Origin: Mycobacterium interjectum
GTDB taxonomy: Bacteria; Actinomycetota; Actinomycetes; Mycobacteriales; Mycobacteriaceae
DNA: 64,000 nucleotides
Assembly: GCA_002102225.1 (NCBI GenBank)
Contig: LQPB01000102.1
Coordinates: 1-64,000 of the forward strand
Reading direction: 5' to 3'
Shown: positions 1-8,578 of the stretch, in pieces
How the letters are laid out: every line of letters begins with the position of its first letter
Numbering within the stretch: position 1 is the stretch's first letter
Program-made: the position numbers and the translations under genes
The notes under the pieces: generated by a model
Seen by the model: only the letters and a program-made list of their open reading frames with translations
Databases searched by the model: none
Told to the model about the DNA's origin: nothing

Positions 1-76
1 CACACGGCCTACAACCGGAACAACCCGGTCCCATGCTCATGGCAAACCAGAGGTCCCATCACCCTGGCAGGCGACA
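1..76 (-). mobile_element. IS21-like element end (partial, runs off the left edge)
   Basis: The NlpC/P60 coding sequence of the adjacent gene stops making sense at about base 77. From there leftward the minus strand begins TGTCGCC and carries two ATGGGACC words, at about 53-60 and 27-34. A TG start and repeated subterminal words are typical of IS21-family ends. A related stretch (TGATGGGACC then GTTTGCCATGA) recurs in the same orientation near 12692. No transposase is visible, so the family is an inference. Confidence 0.4.
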
Positions 77-826
77 AGCACCCCACACATACGGTGAACC
101 CCGACGCGACAACGCCGCTCGCGCCGCGGGCGCACCAAGACCGGAATCAGGGTCGTTGGCCACACCCATATCCCCCGGCAGCCCGCTATTAGGCGAACGG
201 TCCGGGCGCACCAGGCCCACCAACTGGCTCACCGGTAGGTTGCCGAGGCCGGCGCCGGAGCCTCGACCACCGCCGATGCCGGGCATCGCGCCCAGCATCG
301 AACCCAATCCCCCACCGCCACCGGCGCGGCCATAACTCAACTGCCGCACCATGGCCGCCAGCCGGGCATCACGCTGGCGGTAGGCCGCAATCACCCGGCG
401 CTGCTCATCGACACGATCACGCAACGTCTGCAACAACGCCTGCTGACCCGCCGGGGTATTCGTATAGGGGCCCACCCGCGCCACATCATCGCCGGCAGCA
501 GAGACCACCTCACCGGACTGCCCGCGACCGCGCCCATCGGCACCGGCCGCATCACCGGCAATCCCACCCAACACCCGATCCAACCCGCCAGCCGCCGCGA
601 ACCGCCCAGCCAGCCGACCCCCCGCGTCGCCATAAGAACGCCCAACCCCGCCGTGGGCATCCATCAACTGCACACCGTCACCCACCCGACCCGCCGCCGA
701 ACCCAACACCACTGACGACCCCGCCAACACACCACTGCCATCCACCGGCGCCGGCGAAAACAACGCATGCCCCCGACTCAGCGCAGCCCCCACCCGAGCC
801 ACCACCAAATCCAAACCACCCACCAC
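59..826 (-). pseudogene. DUF4226-like protein with NlpC/P60 domain cut short
   Basis: A GTG-started frame encodes a 255-aa product. Residues 1 to about 197 form an Ala/Gly-rich head with a TPAGQQALLQTLRDRV segment, which I associate with the mycobacterial DUF4226 family found near type VII secretion loci. The tail begins like an NlpC/P60 peptidoglycan endopeptidase (AALSRRGSPYVWGA) but ends seven codons later, before the catalytic Cys, where IS-like sequence starts at about base 77. The head is almost identical to that of the gene at 2052-3163. The intact protein would probably have acted on the cell wall; this copy should lack hydrolase activity. The DUF4226 assignment is from memory of the family. 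Confidence 0.6.
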
Positions 827-873
827 ACCCAGAACCTAACCCCCACCAAACCACCTGATCACACCCCAAAAAC
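234..873. repeat. 640-bp direct repeat, copy 1
   Basis: This stretch matches 2571-3210 at a constant offset of 2337 with no indels. I noticed only two differences: a Val/Phe change in the head domain and one synonymous change. It covers the shared head of the two DUF4226-like genes plus about 47 bp upstream. Such similarity implies recent duplication or gene conversion, and the pair could recombine to delete the toxin-antitoxin module between them. Confidence 0.9.
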
Positions 874-965
874 CAGACACTGACGTCCCGACGAACAGAG
901 CGCACGCATGGCGAGTCCAGGGCAATCACCCCGAGAAAGTGCCGCAAGCGGGAACCGCGATTATT

Positions 966-982
966 GGGCGCCTCTCGCGCCC
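966..982 (-). terminator. hairpin downstream of the RES toxin gene
   Basis: GGGCGC and GCGCCC pair around a CTCTC loop, 17 bases past the stop codon of the toxin gene. There is no U-run, as is common for actinobacterial terminators. Confidence 0.45.
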
Positions 983-999
983 TAGGTGGTATCGGCCGA

Positions 1000-1623
1000 C
1001 TAGCCGCGTCGACGCCGAATCGCTTCGGCCCCAAGTCGTTCCAACGTCCTAAGCAATCGACGCACCGTGTCGGGCACATTTTCGTGTGGCCGGATTACCG
1101 AAAGAAGGTCCGCGAGCCGCGGAGGAGGTTGACGGACCTCTGATCGCTCGGCGTCCACGTTCGGCAACGCGTGAACGAACACGGCCAGCGTCTCACAACC
1201 GGGTAGCGCGGCGGCCGGGGCCAGTACGGCGTCAAACCCGGCGTCGCGGGCGGCAGCGGCGATGGCTTGGGTAGTGGCATAGTCGTCTGACACAAGGTCT
1301 GCCTCGTCCACAAGTAGATGCGACCGGATCTCGCTGTCGGTGAGATCGAGCACCTGGAGCTCGGCCGATACACGACCGACGCGGCGACGAATCTCGAATG
1401 GATCGATACCTTCATCGACGAAATGACGGAACAGTTCAGCCCACGCACCCTGCTCCCGGTTGGACGCATACCAGACACCCGGTTCGCCGGTTCGGTGGTA
1501 ACGACCAGGCCCCGCGGCAGGATCCGTGCAGGACACCAGCGGGTGCCGCGTTGAGCCCTGGTGCCAGAATTTCCCGGTCAGCTTGCGCCGCGGTGCTGTC
1601 GCCACCGCGTCGGCGAGCGTCAC
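1000..1623 (-). CDS. RES-domain toxin, MbcT-like
   Basis: The 207-aa product looks like a RES-domain toxin: a conserved Arg in GRYHRTGEPGVWYAS, a following Glu in GAWAE, and a hydrophobic second half. In the family, MbcT of M. tuberculosis is an NAD+ phosphorylase and relatives are NAD-consuming toxins of the cytosol. The GTG start overlaps the antitoxin stop by four bases (GTGA), so the two genes are probably translationally coupled with the antitoxin first. A C-terminal Arg-rich tail is present. The family call is firm from gene order and motifs; activity is inferred. Confidence 0.85.
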   Translation of the reverse strand: MTLADAVATAPRRKLTGKFWHQGSTRHPLVSCTDPAAGPGRYHRTGEPGVWYASNREQGAWAELFRHFVDEGIDPFEIRRRVGRVSAELQVLDLTDSEIRSHLLVDEADLVSDDYATTQAIAAAARDAGFDAVLAPAAALPGCETLAVFVHALPNVDAERSEVRQPPPRLADLLSVIRPHENVPDTVRRLLRTLERLGAEAIRRRRG

Positions 1624-1967
1624 ACGTACGAGCCGTCGATGAAGGATTCGGCCGCGCCGCGTACCCGCTCATAGCGCTCCTGGGCGAGCAGGTCGATCGG
1701 GCGCTCACCGTCTAGCAGGCGATTCTTGGCGTGTAGCCACTGGCCGACACCTCGGGCGGTTAGTGAATCTGAAAGCAGCAGGACCAGGTCACGAAGCTGC
1801 GCAAGCCGGTCGTAGCGATCAGGGCGGATATCGCCCGTTCGCCAACTGCGAACCGCCCGGTCAGTGACCTGCGTTACCGCTGCGACGTCGAGTTGCGTCA
1901 CCCCGAACGGCTTCAAGGCATCGACGATCTCCGTGGCTTCGACCGCCCGGTCTAATGTGTCCGCCAT
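1620..1967 (-). CDS. Xre/MbcA/ParS-type antitoxin (DUF2384-like)
   Basis: This 115-aa protein has an N-terminal HTH (TQLDVAAVTQVTDRAVRSWR) and a C-terminal DUF2384-like part (WLHAKNRLLDGERPIDLLAQ), the arrangement of MbcA/ParS antitoxins that block the RES active site. I chose the ATG at 1967 because AAGGGG sits about eight bases upstream; the GTG at 1976 would leave almost no spacing. It is the first gene of the module, and the three 12-bp repeats upstream are a plausible autoregulatory operator. Confidence 0.85.
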   Translation of the reverse strand: MADTLDRAVEATEIVDALKPFGVTQLDVAAVTQVTDRAVRSWRTGDIRPDRYDRLAQLRDLVLLLSDSLTARGVGQWLHAKNRLLDGERPIDLLAQERYERVRGAAESFIDGSYV

Positions 1968-1982
1968 ACCAGGCACCCCTTA

Positions 1983-2018
1983 ACTTCCGGTTTCACTACC
2001 GGTAATACTACCGGCTAT
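1983..2018 (-). promoter_or_regulatory. three tandem 12-bp repeats, likely antitoxin operator
   Basis: ACTTCCGGTTTC, ACTACCGGTAAT and ACTACCGGCTAT follow one another without gaps, 16 bases upstream of the antitoxin start. The phasing is one helical turn plus about 1.5 bases. Binding by the antitoxin HTH is an inference from position. Confidence 0.6.
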
Positions 2019-2051
2019 TCCCCAGATAAACGATGCCGCGAAGCCTAAATC

Positions 2052-3163
2052 TCAGAAAATACCGGCGATATCGCGATACATATCCGTCGCTTTCGGTAGC
2101 TGGCCTTGGATTTCGCGGAGGTAGGCCTGCCTCCCATGGGCGTAAGCTTCCCCGGCGGACGGTTCGCCCGGGCGCTGCTGAAGCCAAAAGATCGACTTCC
2201 AGATATCCGGCGAGGACGGTCCGCCGTGGTGTTCGAGGCGGTTGAAAAACTCTGCGATCGCCGTGTTGGGATTGCCGCGGCCCGGATAGCTGGAGTCTTG
2301 TTGAAAAATACTTTCCCACAATCCGTTGGGCTTACGGCGCGCGGCCGCAACCCACTTTCCTGTATTGCATCGGACAAGATAGCGATTGTCTGGCGAGGTG
2401 AATAGCCGCGGCGCTGTGCTTCATGAATGATCGCCGCGGCCACTTCACGCGGAGACGAGTCGAGCGTCAAACTGCCCAGTGGTGTGCCCGCGGTTGCGCG
2501 CGACGCCGAGTCGCCCTGCCCGGGTGTTGTTGCGCCGCTTGCCAACCCGCTCAGAAGGTTCAATCCTGTGGGTAGGTTGCCGAGGCCGGCGCCGGAGCCT
2601 CGACCACCGCCGATGCCGGGCATCGCGCCCAGCATCGAACCCAATCCCCCACCGCCACCGGCGCGGCCATAACTCAACTGCCGCACCATGGCCGCCAGCC
2701 GGGCATCACGCTGGCGGTAGGCCGCAATCACCCGGCGCTGCTCATCGACACGATCACGCAACGTCTGCAACAACGCCTGCTGACCCGCCGGGGTATTCGT
2801 ATAGGGGCCCACCCGCGCCACATCATCGCCGGCAGCAGAGACCACCTCACCGGACTGCCCGCGACCGCGCCCATCGGCACCGGCCGCATCACCGGCAATC
2901 CCACCCAACACCCGATCCAACCCGCCAGCCGCCGCGAACCGCCCAGCCAGCCGACCCCCCGCGTCGCCATAAGAACGCCCAAACCCGCCGTGGGCATCCA
3001 TCAACTGCACACCGTCACCCACCCGACCCGCCGCCGAACCCAACACCACTGACGACCCCGCCAACACACCACTGCCATCCACCGGCGCCGGCGAAAACAA
3101 CGCGTGCCCCCGACTCAGCGCAGCCCCCACCCGAGCCACCACCAAATCCAAACCACCCACCAC
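2052..3163 (-). pseudogene. DUF4226-like head plus lysozyme/transglycosylase-like tail, frameshifted
   Basis: The head (residues 1 to about 197) equals that of the gene at 59-826. It is followed by a linker and a different tail beginning SPREVAAAIIHEAQRRGYSP, which resembles the C-terminal domain of M. tuberculosis Rv3896c and looks like a small helical lytic domain (AIQESGL, with a candidate catalytic Glu). Near 2321-2328 the frame breaks: the codons run S-P-T-D-C, while the -1 frame gives S-P-N-G-L-W-E-S-I-F and continues sensibly to a stop at 2052. One missing A explains this. No slippery heptamer is obvious, so I call a frameshift mutation or sequencing error rather than recoding. Confidence 0.7.
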
Positions 3164-3210
3164 ACCCAGAACCTAACCCCCACCAAACCACCTGATCACA
3201 CCCCAAAAAC
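2571..3210. repeat. 640-bp direct repeat, copy 2
   Basis: Partner of 234-873 (constant offset 2337). The repeat ends exactly where the two genes switch to different C-terminal domains (GGTAGGTTGC at 2571). Confidence 0.9.
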
Positions 3211-3263
3211 GGTTCCGAGCAGGCATTGCGGCGAATTCTGGGGGGGGGGCCGAGCGCCCAGGC

Positions 3264-3950
3264 TCAGTCGCGCAGGCGCAGCAGCAGCGCTTGAATCTGT
3301 GGCGGCGCTTCGATCTGGCAGGACTCGACAGCCACGATCATCGGGTCGGGTACTCCGGCCGCGGCCGCGGCCTCCTGCACCGACATCTGCGCGGCGGTCC
3401 GTGCGACATACAGCTGCGGGCCCCGCTCGTCTGGCCGGGCCGCAGCGATCGCGCGGACCAAACCATCGTAGGTACGTCGCACTGTCCGCAGTTGCGCTAG
3501 CACCGACTCCACCGGCGTCGTTCGTGCCGCCGCAGTCACTGTGGTGTCGAGTTTGCGCAGGTCGCGCAGTGTTTCCACGACCGCCGACCAATAGCCCGGA
3601 TCGTCGGGCGGCGGCAGGCGCTGCGCGTCGGTCGTCACGGCCTGCACTGCAATATCCAGCGCAGCCACCATCACATCTGTCCGCAAAGGCATCGCATCAG
3701 CAGTCGCAGGTGCCGCATTACCATAGCGCCAATTGGCGATCTGGCCCGCGGGAAGGCCCAGGCGCTCCTCAAGTTTGGCGCGGGTGCGTTCGCGCGGCCA
3801 GCTGCGGCCGTTTTCGAAATGAACCAGCGGGGCCTGCGAAATGATCTTCTCGTCCATCAGTTGTCGCTGCGTAACGCGCTTTTTCTTCCGCCACATAGCG
3901 AACTGGGCGCCGGCGAACTCGATACCAGGATCGAGCTCCACCTCGGACAC
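3264..3950 (-). CDS. Xre-family HTH regulator
   Basis: The 228-aa protein starts with GTG at 3950. An N-terminal helix-turn-helix covers residues about 12-65 (FAMWRKKKRVTQRQLMDEK, then SQAPLVHFENGRSWP). The C-terminal third has a second HTH-like segment (ARTAAQMSVQEAAAAAG). This two-HTH layout recalls EspR-like mycobacterial regulators, though the identity is not certain. It faces away from the WhiB-like gene at 4116, and two palindromes lie in the shared upstream region, which it may bind. It probably regulates backbone genes. Confidence 0.7.
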   Translation of the reverse strand: MSEVELDPGIEFAGAQFAMWRKKKRVTQRQLMDEKIISQAPLVHFENGRSWPRERTRAKLEERLGLPAGQIANWRYGNAAPATADAMPLRTDVMVAALDIAVQAVTTDAQRLPPPDDPGYWSAVVETLRDLRKLDTTVTAAARTTPVESVLAQLRTVRRTYDGLVRAIAAARPDERGPQLYVARTAAQMSVQEAAAAAGVPDPMIVAVESCQIEAPPQIQALLLRLRD

Positions 3951-4022
3951 CGGGTCAGTCTATCCACTGGTTGCACGCCGGCGATGGAACATGCGCACCC
4001 CCGGCATGCAGCCATTTCCTTC

Positions 4023-4068
4023 ACATCGCTTGCGATGTAAACAGTAACAAACTATGGTTTGAAACCAT
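4023..4068. promoter_or_regulatory. two palindromes between the HTH and WhiB-like genes
   Basis: ATGGTTTGAAACCAT at 4054-4068 is a perfect 15-bp palindrome, and ACATCGC-TT-GCGATGT at 4023-4038 has a 7-bp arm. They lie in the divergent promoter region of the genes at 3264-3950 and 4116-4577, and are candidate operators for the HTH protein. Confidence 0.5.
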
Positions 4069-4115
4069 CGCACGCGCCGAGACGCGAGATTCTAGACATG
4101 GAAGGCGACATCGCT

Positions 4116-4577
4116 ATGACCAGCACCGCCCTTGGACTCCCCACTCCCCCATGCCGGACCCGGCCCGATCAATGGTCGGAATCGCACACCGACGCCGAAG
4201 CCAAGCGGCTGTGCCGACAATGCTGGAGGCGCTTCACGTGCGCCGCTGACGCCGTCAAGGACCGGAGCACCCTTTGGCGCCTGCAAGGCGTTGTCGCCGG
4301 GGTGGGGATACCCCCGCAAAACGAGTACGGGACGTCAAAAAGCCGGCGCCAAGCCCTTAACCAACTGCACGCGGTGGCGGCTATCGGCCAGGGGCGCCCC
4401 GCCGTCGCGGTCCCTCAGCCCCGCGCCGAATCGCGTCCGCTGCAACCCGCCCCATCGGCACTCGCAGCGGCGTCAGCGCCGACCCCGCTGCGCCAGCTCC
4501 CCACCTCGTCGCAGCAGTGGGCGCGCGCGGCAGACCTCATCCAACCGGCGCCCACAGCCCACAAACAAGCATGCTGA
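4116..4577 (+). CDS. WhiB-like Fe-S protein
   Basis: I start at the ATG at 4116, which has GGAAGG nine bases upstream, giving 153 aa. Cys13, Cys33, Cys36 and Cys42 follow the WhiB spacing (C...CxxCx5C), and W20 with the loop LQGVVAGVG matches the region after the cluster. WhiB-like proteins hold a 4Fe-4S cluster and act with sigma factor as transcription or redox regulators. The C-terminal half is Pro/Ala-rich and probably disordered. The G[VI]WGG turn is degenerate, so this is a divergent member, as usual for plasmid and phage versions. Confidence 0.7.
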   Translation: MTSTALGLPTPPCRTRPDQWSESHTDAEAKRLCRQCWRRFTCAADAVKDRSTLWRLQGVVAGVGIPPQNEYGTSKSRRQALNQLHAVAAIGQGRPAVAVPQPRAESRPLQPAPSALAAASAPTPLRQLPTSSQQWARAADLIQPAPTAHKQAC

Positions 4578-4730
4578 CCAACCCATGCCAAGTCTGACCT
4601 GCGTGTCGTTGCGGTCAATCCGCAGGGCCTCGTGTCAGACTCGTTCACGACACCACGACTAGGAGGACCTGACCCTATCGCCTTGTGAGGCAACCCAAGC
4701 CGACAACCGAATAGCCCCAGCAACAGAAAA

Positions 4731-4746
4731 CCCCGCCGAAGCGGGG
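4731..4746. terminator. hairpin between the two WhiB-like genes
   Basis: CCCCGC-CGAA-GCGGGG forms a 6-bp GC stem with a tetraloop. Read on the minus strand it is followed by TTTT, so it could end transcripts coming from the right as well as from the left. Confidence 0.5.
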
Positions 4747-4843
4747 AGTCTGTCAACCGAAGCTGGAACTTCGATTAATTGGGGCGCCTGACGTGCGGAG
4801 CCAAGGCCTAAGGGGGCCTGGCTTCAGGATAGAGGACACTCCT

Positions 4844-5497
4844 GTGAGTCGCAATACCGTTTCGCTGCCCGGCTTTTGCCAACGTGCACCTGAGCGATGG
4901 GCCGATCCCGCCCAGCAGGCCGCCACCCGCCGGCTGTGCCTTTCGTGCCCCAGGCTTCAACGCTGCCGAACCGAAACCCTCGCCGAGAAGCGAACTTTCG
5001 GAATGTGGGCCGGTGTTTGGATCGATCACGATTTACCCGCCAAGCGACACCTACTGCGACCCGCCGCGTCGCTGCGCGGCACCGTCACAACCCGCCGCCG
5101 TACTTCGCCTCTGGTCGGGGCCCTGCCCGTCCACCAACTCCCGGCGGCCGCAGCCGCGATGGTCACCGCGCGTGCCAGTGGACACTGCGAAATCCTTGCT
5201 CCGGCATGCCTTCTAGTCCAGCACCTCATCTTCACCCGCCGGCCGCAAGGCACGCCGCTACCACCTGACTCCCCCGCATCCGCCCTAGCGGCTTGCGCCA
5301 ACTGCGCCGAGCTCATCGAACACACCGACGCCGCCACCGCGGCACGCTACGGCTACATCACCAACACACGCCAGCCCATCACCAGCTGGCCCGTCTACTG
5401 GCGCCAACGGCGCTGGGTCACCCTCGGCAATTTCGGTGAACTCATCGAGCTGCCCAGCCAGCCCGCCACCTCGAGCGACCTTCGACGGCCTGCCTAA
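4844..5497 (+). CDS. WhiB-like protein with long C-terminal extension
   Basis: I choose GTG at 4844 because AGAGGA sits about eight bases upstream. Cys12, Cys32, Cys35 and Cys41 (CLSCPRLQRC) plus GMWAGVW match the WhiB core in the first 60 residues. The remaining 155 residues form an unusual extension with two more Cys pairs (HCEILAPACLL and CANCAEL). The gene lies three bases upstream of the rep start, so it may control replication-gene expression, by inference from position. It is the second WhiB-like gene in 1.4 kb. Confidence 0.75.
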   Translation: MSRNTVSLPGFCQRAPERWADPAQQAATRRLCLSCPRLQRCRTETLAEKRTFGMWAGVWIDHDLPAKRHLLRPAASLRGTVTTRRRTSPLVGALPVHQLPAAAAAMVTARASGHCEILAPACLLVQHLIFTRRPQGTPLPPDSPASALAACANCAELIEHTDAATAARYGYITNTRQPITSWPVYWRQRRWVTLGNFGELIELPSQPATSSDLRRPA

Positions 5498-5500
5498 CCC

Positions 5501-7429
5501 GTGACCAGCCCAGCCTCAACGCAGCCCGCCGCGGTCTGGAAGGCCTTAGCGCGCGAAATCGCGGCTCCCGGGCGCACCCGTATGCGTGTGTGGTCACCTG
5601 AGACCGACAAATTCAGCCACACCGCACCGCTTCGCGCCACCCTGCCCACCCGACCCGCGGCGGTGCATTTGTACACCAACGGCCGAACACAGCTGCTACC
5701 AATGGATTTCGACACCAAGCGCGGCAGCCAAGCAGCCGTCGACGCCGACATAGCACAAGCGATCAACTGGGTCACCCAGTGCGGCGGAGTGACCGTGACC
5801 GACCGCTCCACCAGCGGCGGCCGCCACCTGCTCGTGCCGCTGGCCATCGGCACCTCGGCCTCCGTCGACGAAATCACCCTGCTGATGCGGCTTTTAGCCG
5901 CCCGCCTACCCACCTTGGACATCACCCCCAACCTCAACCCCACCCAAGGCTGCATCACTCCACCCGGCTCCCCGTGCAAGCAAGGCGGCTACCGCATCCT
6001 CGATGGCCCGCTCGACGCTGCCCGCGACGCATTCGCCACCCGTTCAGAACCTGACCTACTCCCGCGCCTCTACGTCCTCCTAGGCGCCCTGTCCCCCACC
6101 CCAACCAGTACCCCCCGCGCATCACTGGCCGAAACCCCGAGCGCCGCCACCATCGGCGCCGGCAACGACCTCCGTTTGGCCCCCGCCCACGTACGCCACG
6201 ACCCCCTACCGCCCGCCGTGCACGACTTCGCCACCCGCGGCAACCACAACACCACCGACCGCACCTGGCCCACCCCGTCCGAAGCACGCATGTCCGTCAT
6301 CACCCACGCCGTATGGCGCGGCCACACAGTCACCAGCATCACCGCACTCATCGCCCCCGGCCGGCCCTGGCACGACGGCCTCGGCGCCTCCTACCAGCGC
6401 TACCACCACCACGCCCGCGCCGCCCTGACCCGCGACTTCACCAAAGCCATCACCTGGCTCACAGCAAACCTCGAGAAAGACCGACCCCCGCAGCACAAGA
6501 CAAAGTACCCACAGGGGGGGACAAGGGGAGGACACGGATCCGAGCAACTGCGAAACTGGCTCGCGAACGGCTGCGCATGGGCGGATAGAGAATTCAGAGG
6601 CCAGCGCTACCGTTGGACTGTCCAAGCTGTACTACAAACCCTTGCCGTGCACGCTGCCCGAGCCGGACAGGTCATCAACGGGACACCCGTAGTAGGCGTC
6701 GGCGGCCGGGCCCTGTCGCTAGCCAGCGGGCTCCTGAGCCCCGACACGATATGGCGAGTACTACGCGACTTACGAGAGCGGCCAGGATCACCCGTAACAC
6801 AAGTACGGTCCGCGATCGGAGTCGACGCCGACTGGTATGCCCTGACCAGCCAAAACAAGATCGAAACTGATCCGATCCGACTGCAGCGGGCACGGGTGGA
6901 AGATGTCCATCCCGCATGGCACGTCCTCGGTCACCAGCACCGACGCGTCTATGAATTGATCGCCTACTACGCAGTGACCAACAGAGCCGACCTCTACAGC
7001 GCCGCTCGTCTGTCGAAAAGCACCGTCAATGCGACCATCATCGAGCTCACCGTGGCCGGCCTCATCAAGACGACGGGCCGAGGCACAGTAGCCCGCGGCC
7101 TAACCAGCCTCGACGACATCGCAACAGCCCATCACCTCGACGACATAATGCAGAGCCGCATCGCCGAATACCGGGCCGAACGACGACAGTGGCGCACCTG
7201 GCTAGAAGCTCGCGACACCCTGATGGGCCGAACCACACCGGGCGCCAGCAGTACCGCGCCGGGTCCCAGCTGGGCGCCGAGATACGACGACCCCATCGAA
7301 CAGGCCTATCTCGAATCCGTGCTGAGCACCGGGCCCCCGGCCGAGAGGGAAGACAACAGCACCAGCCACCACACCGACGCGATCGCCCTGATCGGTGACA
7401 TCCTCGGCGGCCGGATCCTCAACGTGTAA
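5501..7429 (+). CDS. plasmid replication protein with primase (AEP-like) and winged-helix domains
   Basis: This 642-aa protein starts with GTG at 5501, just after the WhiB-like gene. M68-D-F-D71 followed by TKRG looks like the acidic hhhDhD motif of archaeo-eukaryotic-type primases, and SGGRHLLVP with His109 matches the sxH motif. A segment around residues 480-522 (VYELIAYYAVTNRADLY, then LSKSTVNATIIELTVAGLI) reads as a winged helix. Together with nearby parAB this suggests the initiator of an actinobacterial plasmid. No helicase Walker A was seen, so a host helicase is presumably recruited. The Rep role is inferred from motifs and context. Confidence 0.75.
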   Translation: MTSPASTQPAAVWKALAREIAAPGRTRMRVWSPETDKFSHTAPLRATLPTRPAAVHLYTNGRTQLLPMDFDTKRGSQAAVDADIAQAINWVTQCGGVTVTDRSTSGGRHLLVPLAIGTSASVDEITLLMRLLAARLPTLDITPNLNPTQGCITPPGSPCKQGGYRILDGPLDAARDAFATRSEPDLLPRLYVLLGALSPTPTSTPRASLAETPSAATIGAGNDLRLAPAHVRHDPLPPAVHDFATRGNHNTTDRTWPTPSEARMSVITHAVWRGHTVTSITALIAPGRPWHDGLGASYQRYHHHARAALTRDFTKAITWLTANLEKDRPPQHKTKYPQGGTRGGHGSEQLRNWLANGCAWADREFRGQRYRWTVQAVLQTLAVHAARAGQVINGTPVVGVGGRALSLASGLLSPDTIWRVLRDLRERPGSPVTQVRSAIGVDADWYALTSQNKIETDPIRLQRARVEDVHPAWHVLGHQHRRVYELIAYYAVTNRADLYSAARLSKSTVNATIIELTVAGLIKTTGRGTVARGLTSLDDIATAHHLDDIMQSRIAEYRAERRQWRTWLEARDTLMGRTTPGASSTAPGPSWAPRYDDPIEQAYLESVLSTGPPAEREDNSTSHHTDAIALIGDILGGRILNV

Positions 7430-7477
7430 ACCGAACTCAGCGACCGAGTACCGGATCGAAGGCCACGGGGGAATCGA

Positions 7478-7717
7478 TCACGACCGATCGCCGGCGAGCG
7501 CCGATGCATCCTCGTGCTGTCGGGCTTGGTCGAGCAGAAAGTCCACGTGCGGTGCCAGCAACGTGGCCACATCAACCTGCTGGCTAGCGGCATAGCTGGT
7601 CAACAGCCGATGATCAGCCTCACTAATTCGCTTGCCGATGTACTTCTGCAGCTTGCGGTCCTCAGAACCATGCTTGATCCCCGTAGGCCCATACACCTTC
7701 CGGTGCGCGTTCTTCAT
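7478..7717 (-). CDS. small basic protein, unknown
   Basis: A 79-aa product (MKNAHRKVYGPTGIKHGSEDRKLQKYIGKRISEADHR...) that is basic at its N-terminus and helical after it, convergent with rep. The middle (RISEADHRLLTSYAASQQVDVATLLAPHVDFLLDQ) resembles short ribbon-helix-helix or copy-control proteins, but I do not recognise the family. Its upstream region holds the TTCCGGAA repeats. Confidence 0.55.
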   Translation of the reverse strand: MKNAHRKVYGPTGIKHGSEDRKLQKYIGKRISEADHRLLTSYAASQQVDVATLLAPHVDFLLDQARQHEDASALAGDRS

Positions 7718-7743
7718 GCCGCCGCCCCATCCAATTCACGTGA

Positions 7744-7930
7744 TTCCGGAAACCCGCCGCGCCAGCTCGCGAACGACCGAATTGCCTGATCAAACACGAG
7801 AAACGCGGGCACCCACACAGCTTAACCGCCGGAAACCATTTCCGGAAACTGATCCGACTGCGTGTCTGCGCTAAGGTTGATCCCGCTTGATTCCGGAATA
7901 ATGACCGAAGGGCCACCAGAGATTCCGGAA
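7744..7930. repeat. four TTCCGGAA palindromes (iteron-like or operator array)
   Basis: TTCCGGAA occurs at 7744-7751, 7840-7847, 7891-7898 and 7923-7930, three of them preceded by GA. They fill the 233-bp gap between two divergent genes next to rep. Repeated 8-bp palindromes in such a place suggest a Rep or regulator binding array, possibly part of the origin. Confidence 0.6.
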
Positions 7931-7950
7931 CAGGTCTAGAATCATCGCGC

Positions 7951-8418
7951 ATGAGCGCGCCCGCCGGCAGTCCGTGGCCAGGCGGCGAATACGGCGAAGT
8001 GCACAGCCCATCCGGCCGGCGCGCCTACCTGGCAGCCCAAGCCGCCGAACTAGCGGGACGCACACGCCGATGGGCAACTGAACTGGCCCGCGCCGGGAAC
8101 GTCGTCGACAGCGAGCGGCAGCACATCGCCGGCCGCCAAGGCGCGCCCGCATGGTTCCTCATTGCAGACAGCTTCGAACAACACCTACATACCCTGGGCC
8201 TGTGGCCGCCCCGATCGCCCGCCGTGACGAGCGAATGGCAACAACTGCTCGAACTTCAGGGCGTCGACCTCGAGGCGGCGCGAAGGGAAAACGCCGAGCT
8301 AAAGCAGCAGATCGACGCACTCACTGCCCTCAACCAACGGCTCCAGACCGATCGCAACAACCTGCTGGACACCATCGCCAAACTCACCGAAGTCGCCAAA
8401 ACAACACCACCAAGCTAG
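7951..8418 (+). CDS. coiled-coil protein, unknown
   Basis: A 155-aa protein starting at ATG 7951, 20 bases after the last TTCCGGAA site. Residues 1-85 are mixed (GGEYGEVHSPSGRRAYLAAQAAELAGR), and residues about 95-150 form a clear coiled coil (VDLEAARRENAELKQQIDA, LNQRLQTDRNNLLDTIAKL). No enzyme motif is visible. The position between rep and parAB suggests a plasmid maintenance role, which is only inference. Confidence 0.6.
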   Translation: MSAPAGSPWPGGEYGEVHSPSGRRAYLAAQAAELAGRTRRWATELARAGNVVDSERQHIAGRQGAPAWFLIADSFEQHLHTLGLWPPRSPAVTSEWQQLLELQGVDLEAARRENAELKQQIDALTALNQRLQTDRNNLLDTIAKLTEVAKTTPPS

Positions 8419-8564
8419 ACCAACCGCCGGGGGTCGAGCAGGCGTGCACGGGCCGACCCGCATCCACACGCGTGCCACAGGCCCCGCTTCCCACCACGCG
8501 ACCCTTACGTGATGTCCCCCGGCCCCGCCGTCCGGACCGCCCCGACACATCAGCCCAGGACCAC

Positions 8565-8578
8565 GCAAACCGGTTTGC
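8565..8578. promoter_or_regulatory. perfect 14-bp palindrome downstream of the parB-like gene
   Basis: GCAAACCGGTTTGC lies in the 274-bp gap between the coiled-coil gene and the end of the parB-like gene. It could be a protein-binding site; no partner is known. Confidence 0.4.

Noticed and set aside
2300..2345. programmed -1 frameshift in the DUF4226-like gene
   Set aside because: No slippery heptamer and no downstream stem was evident; a simple one-base loss explains the break.
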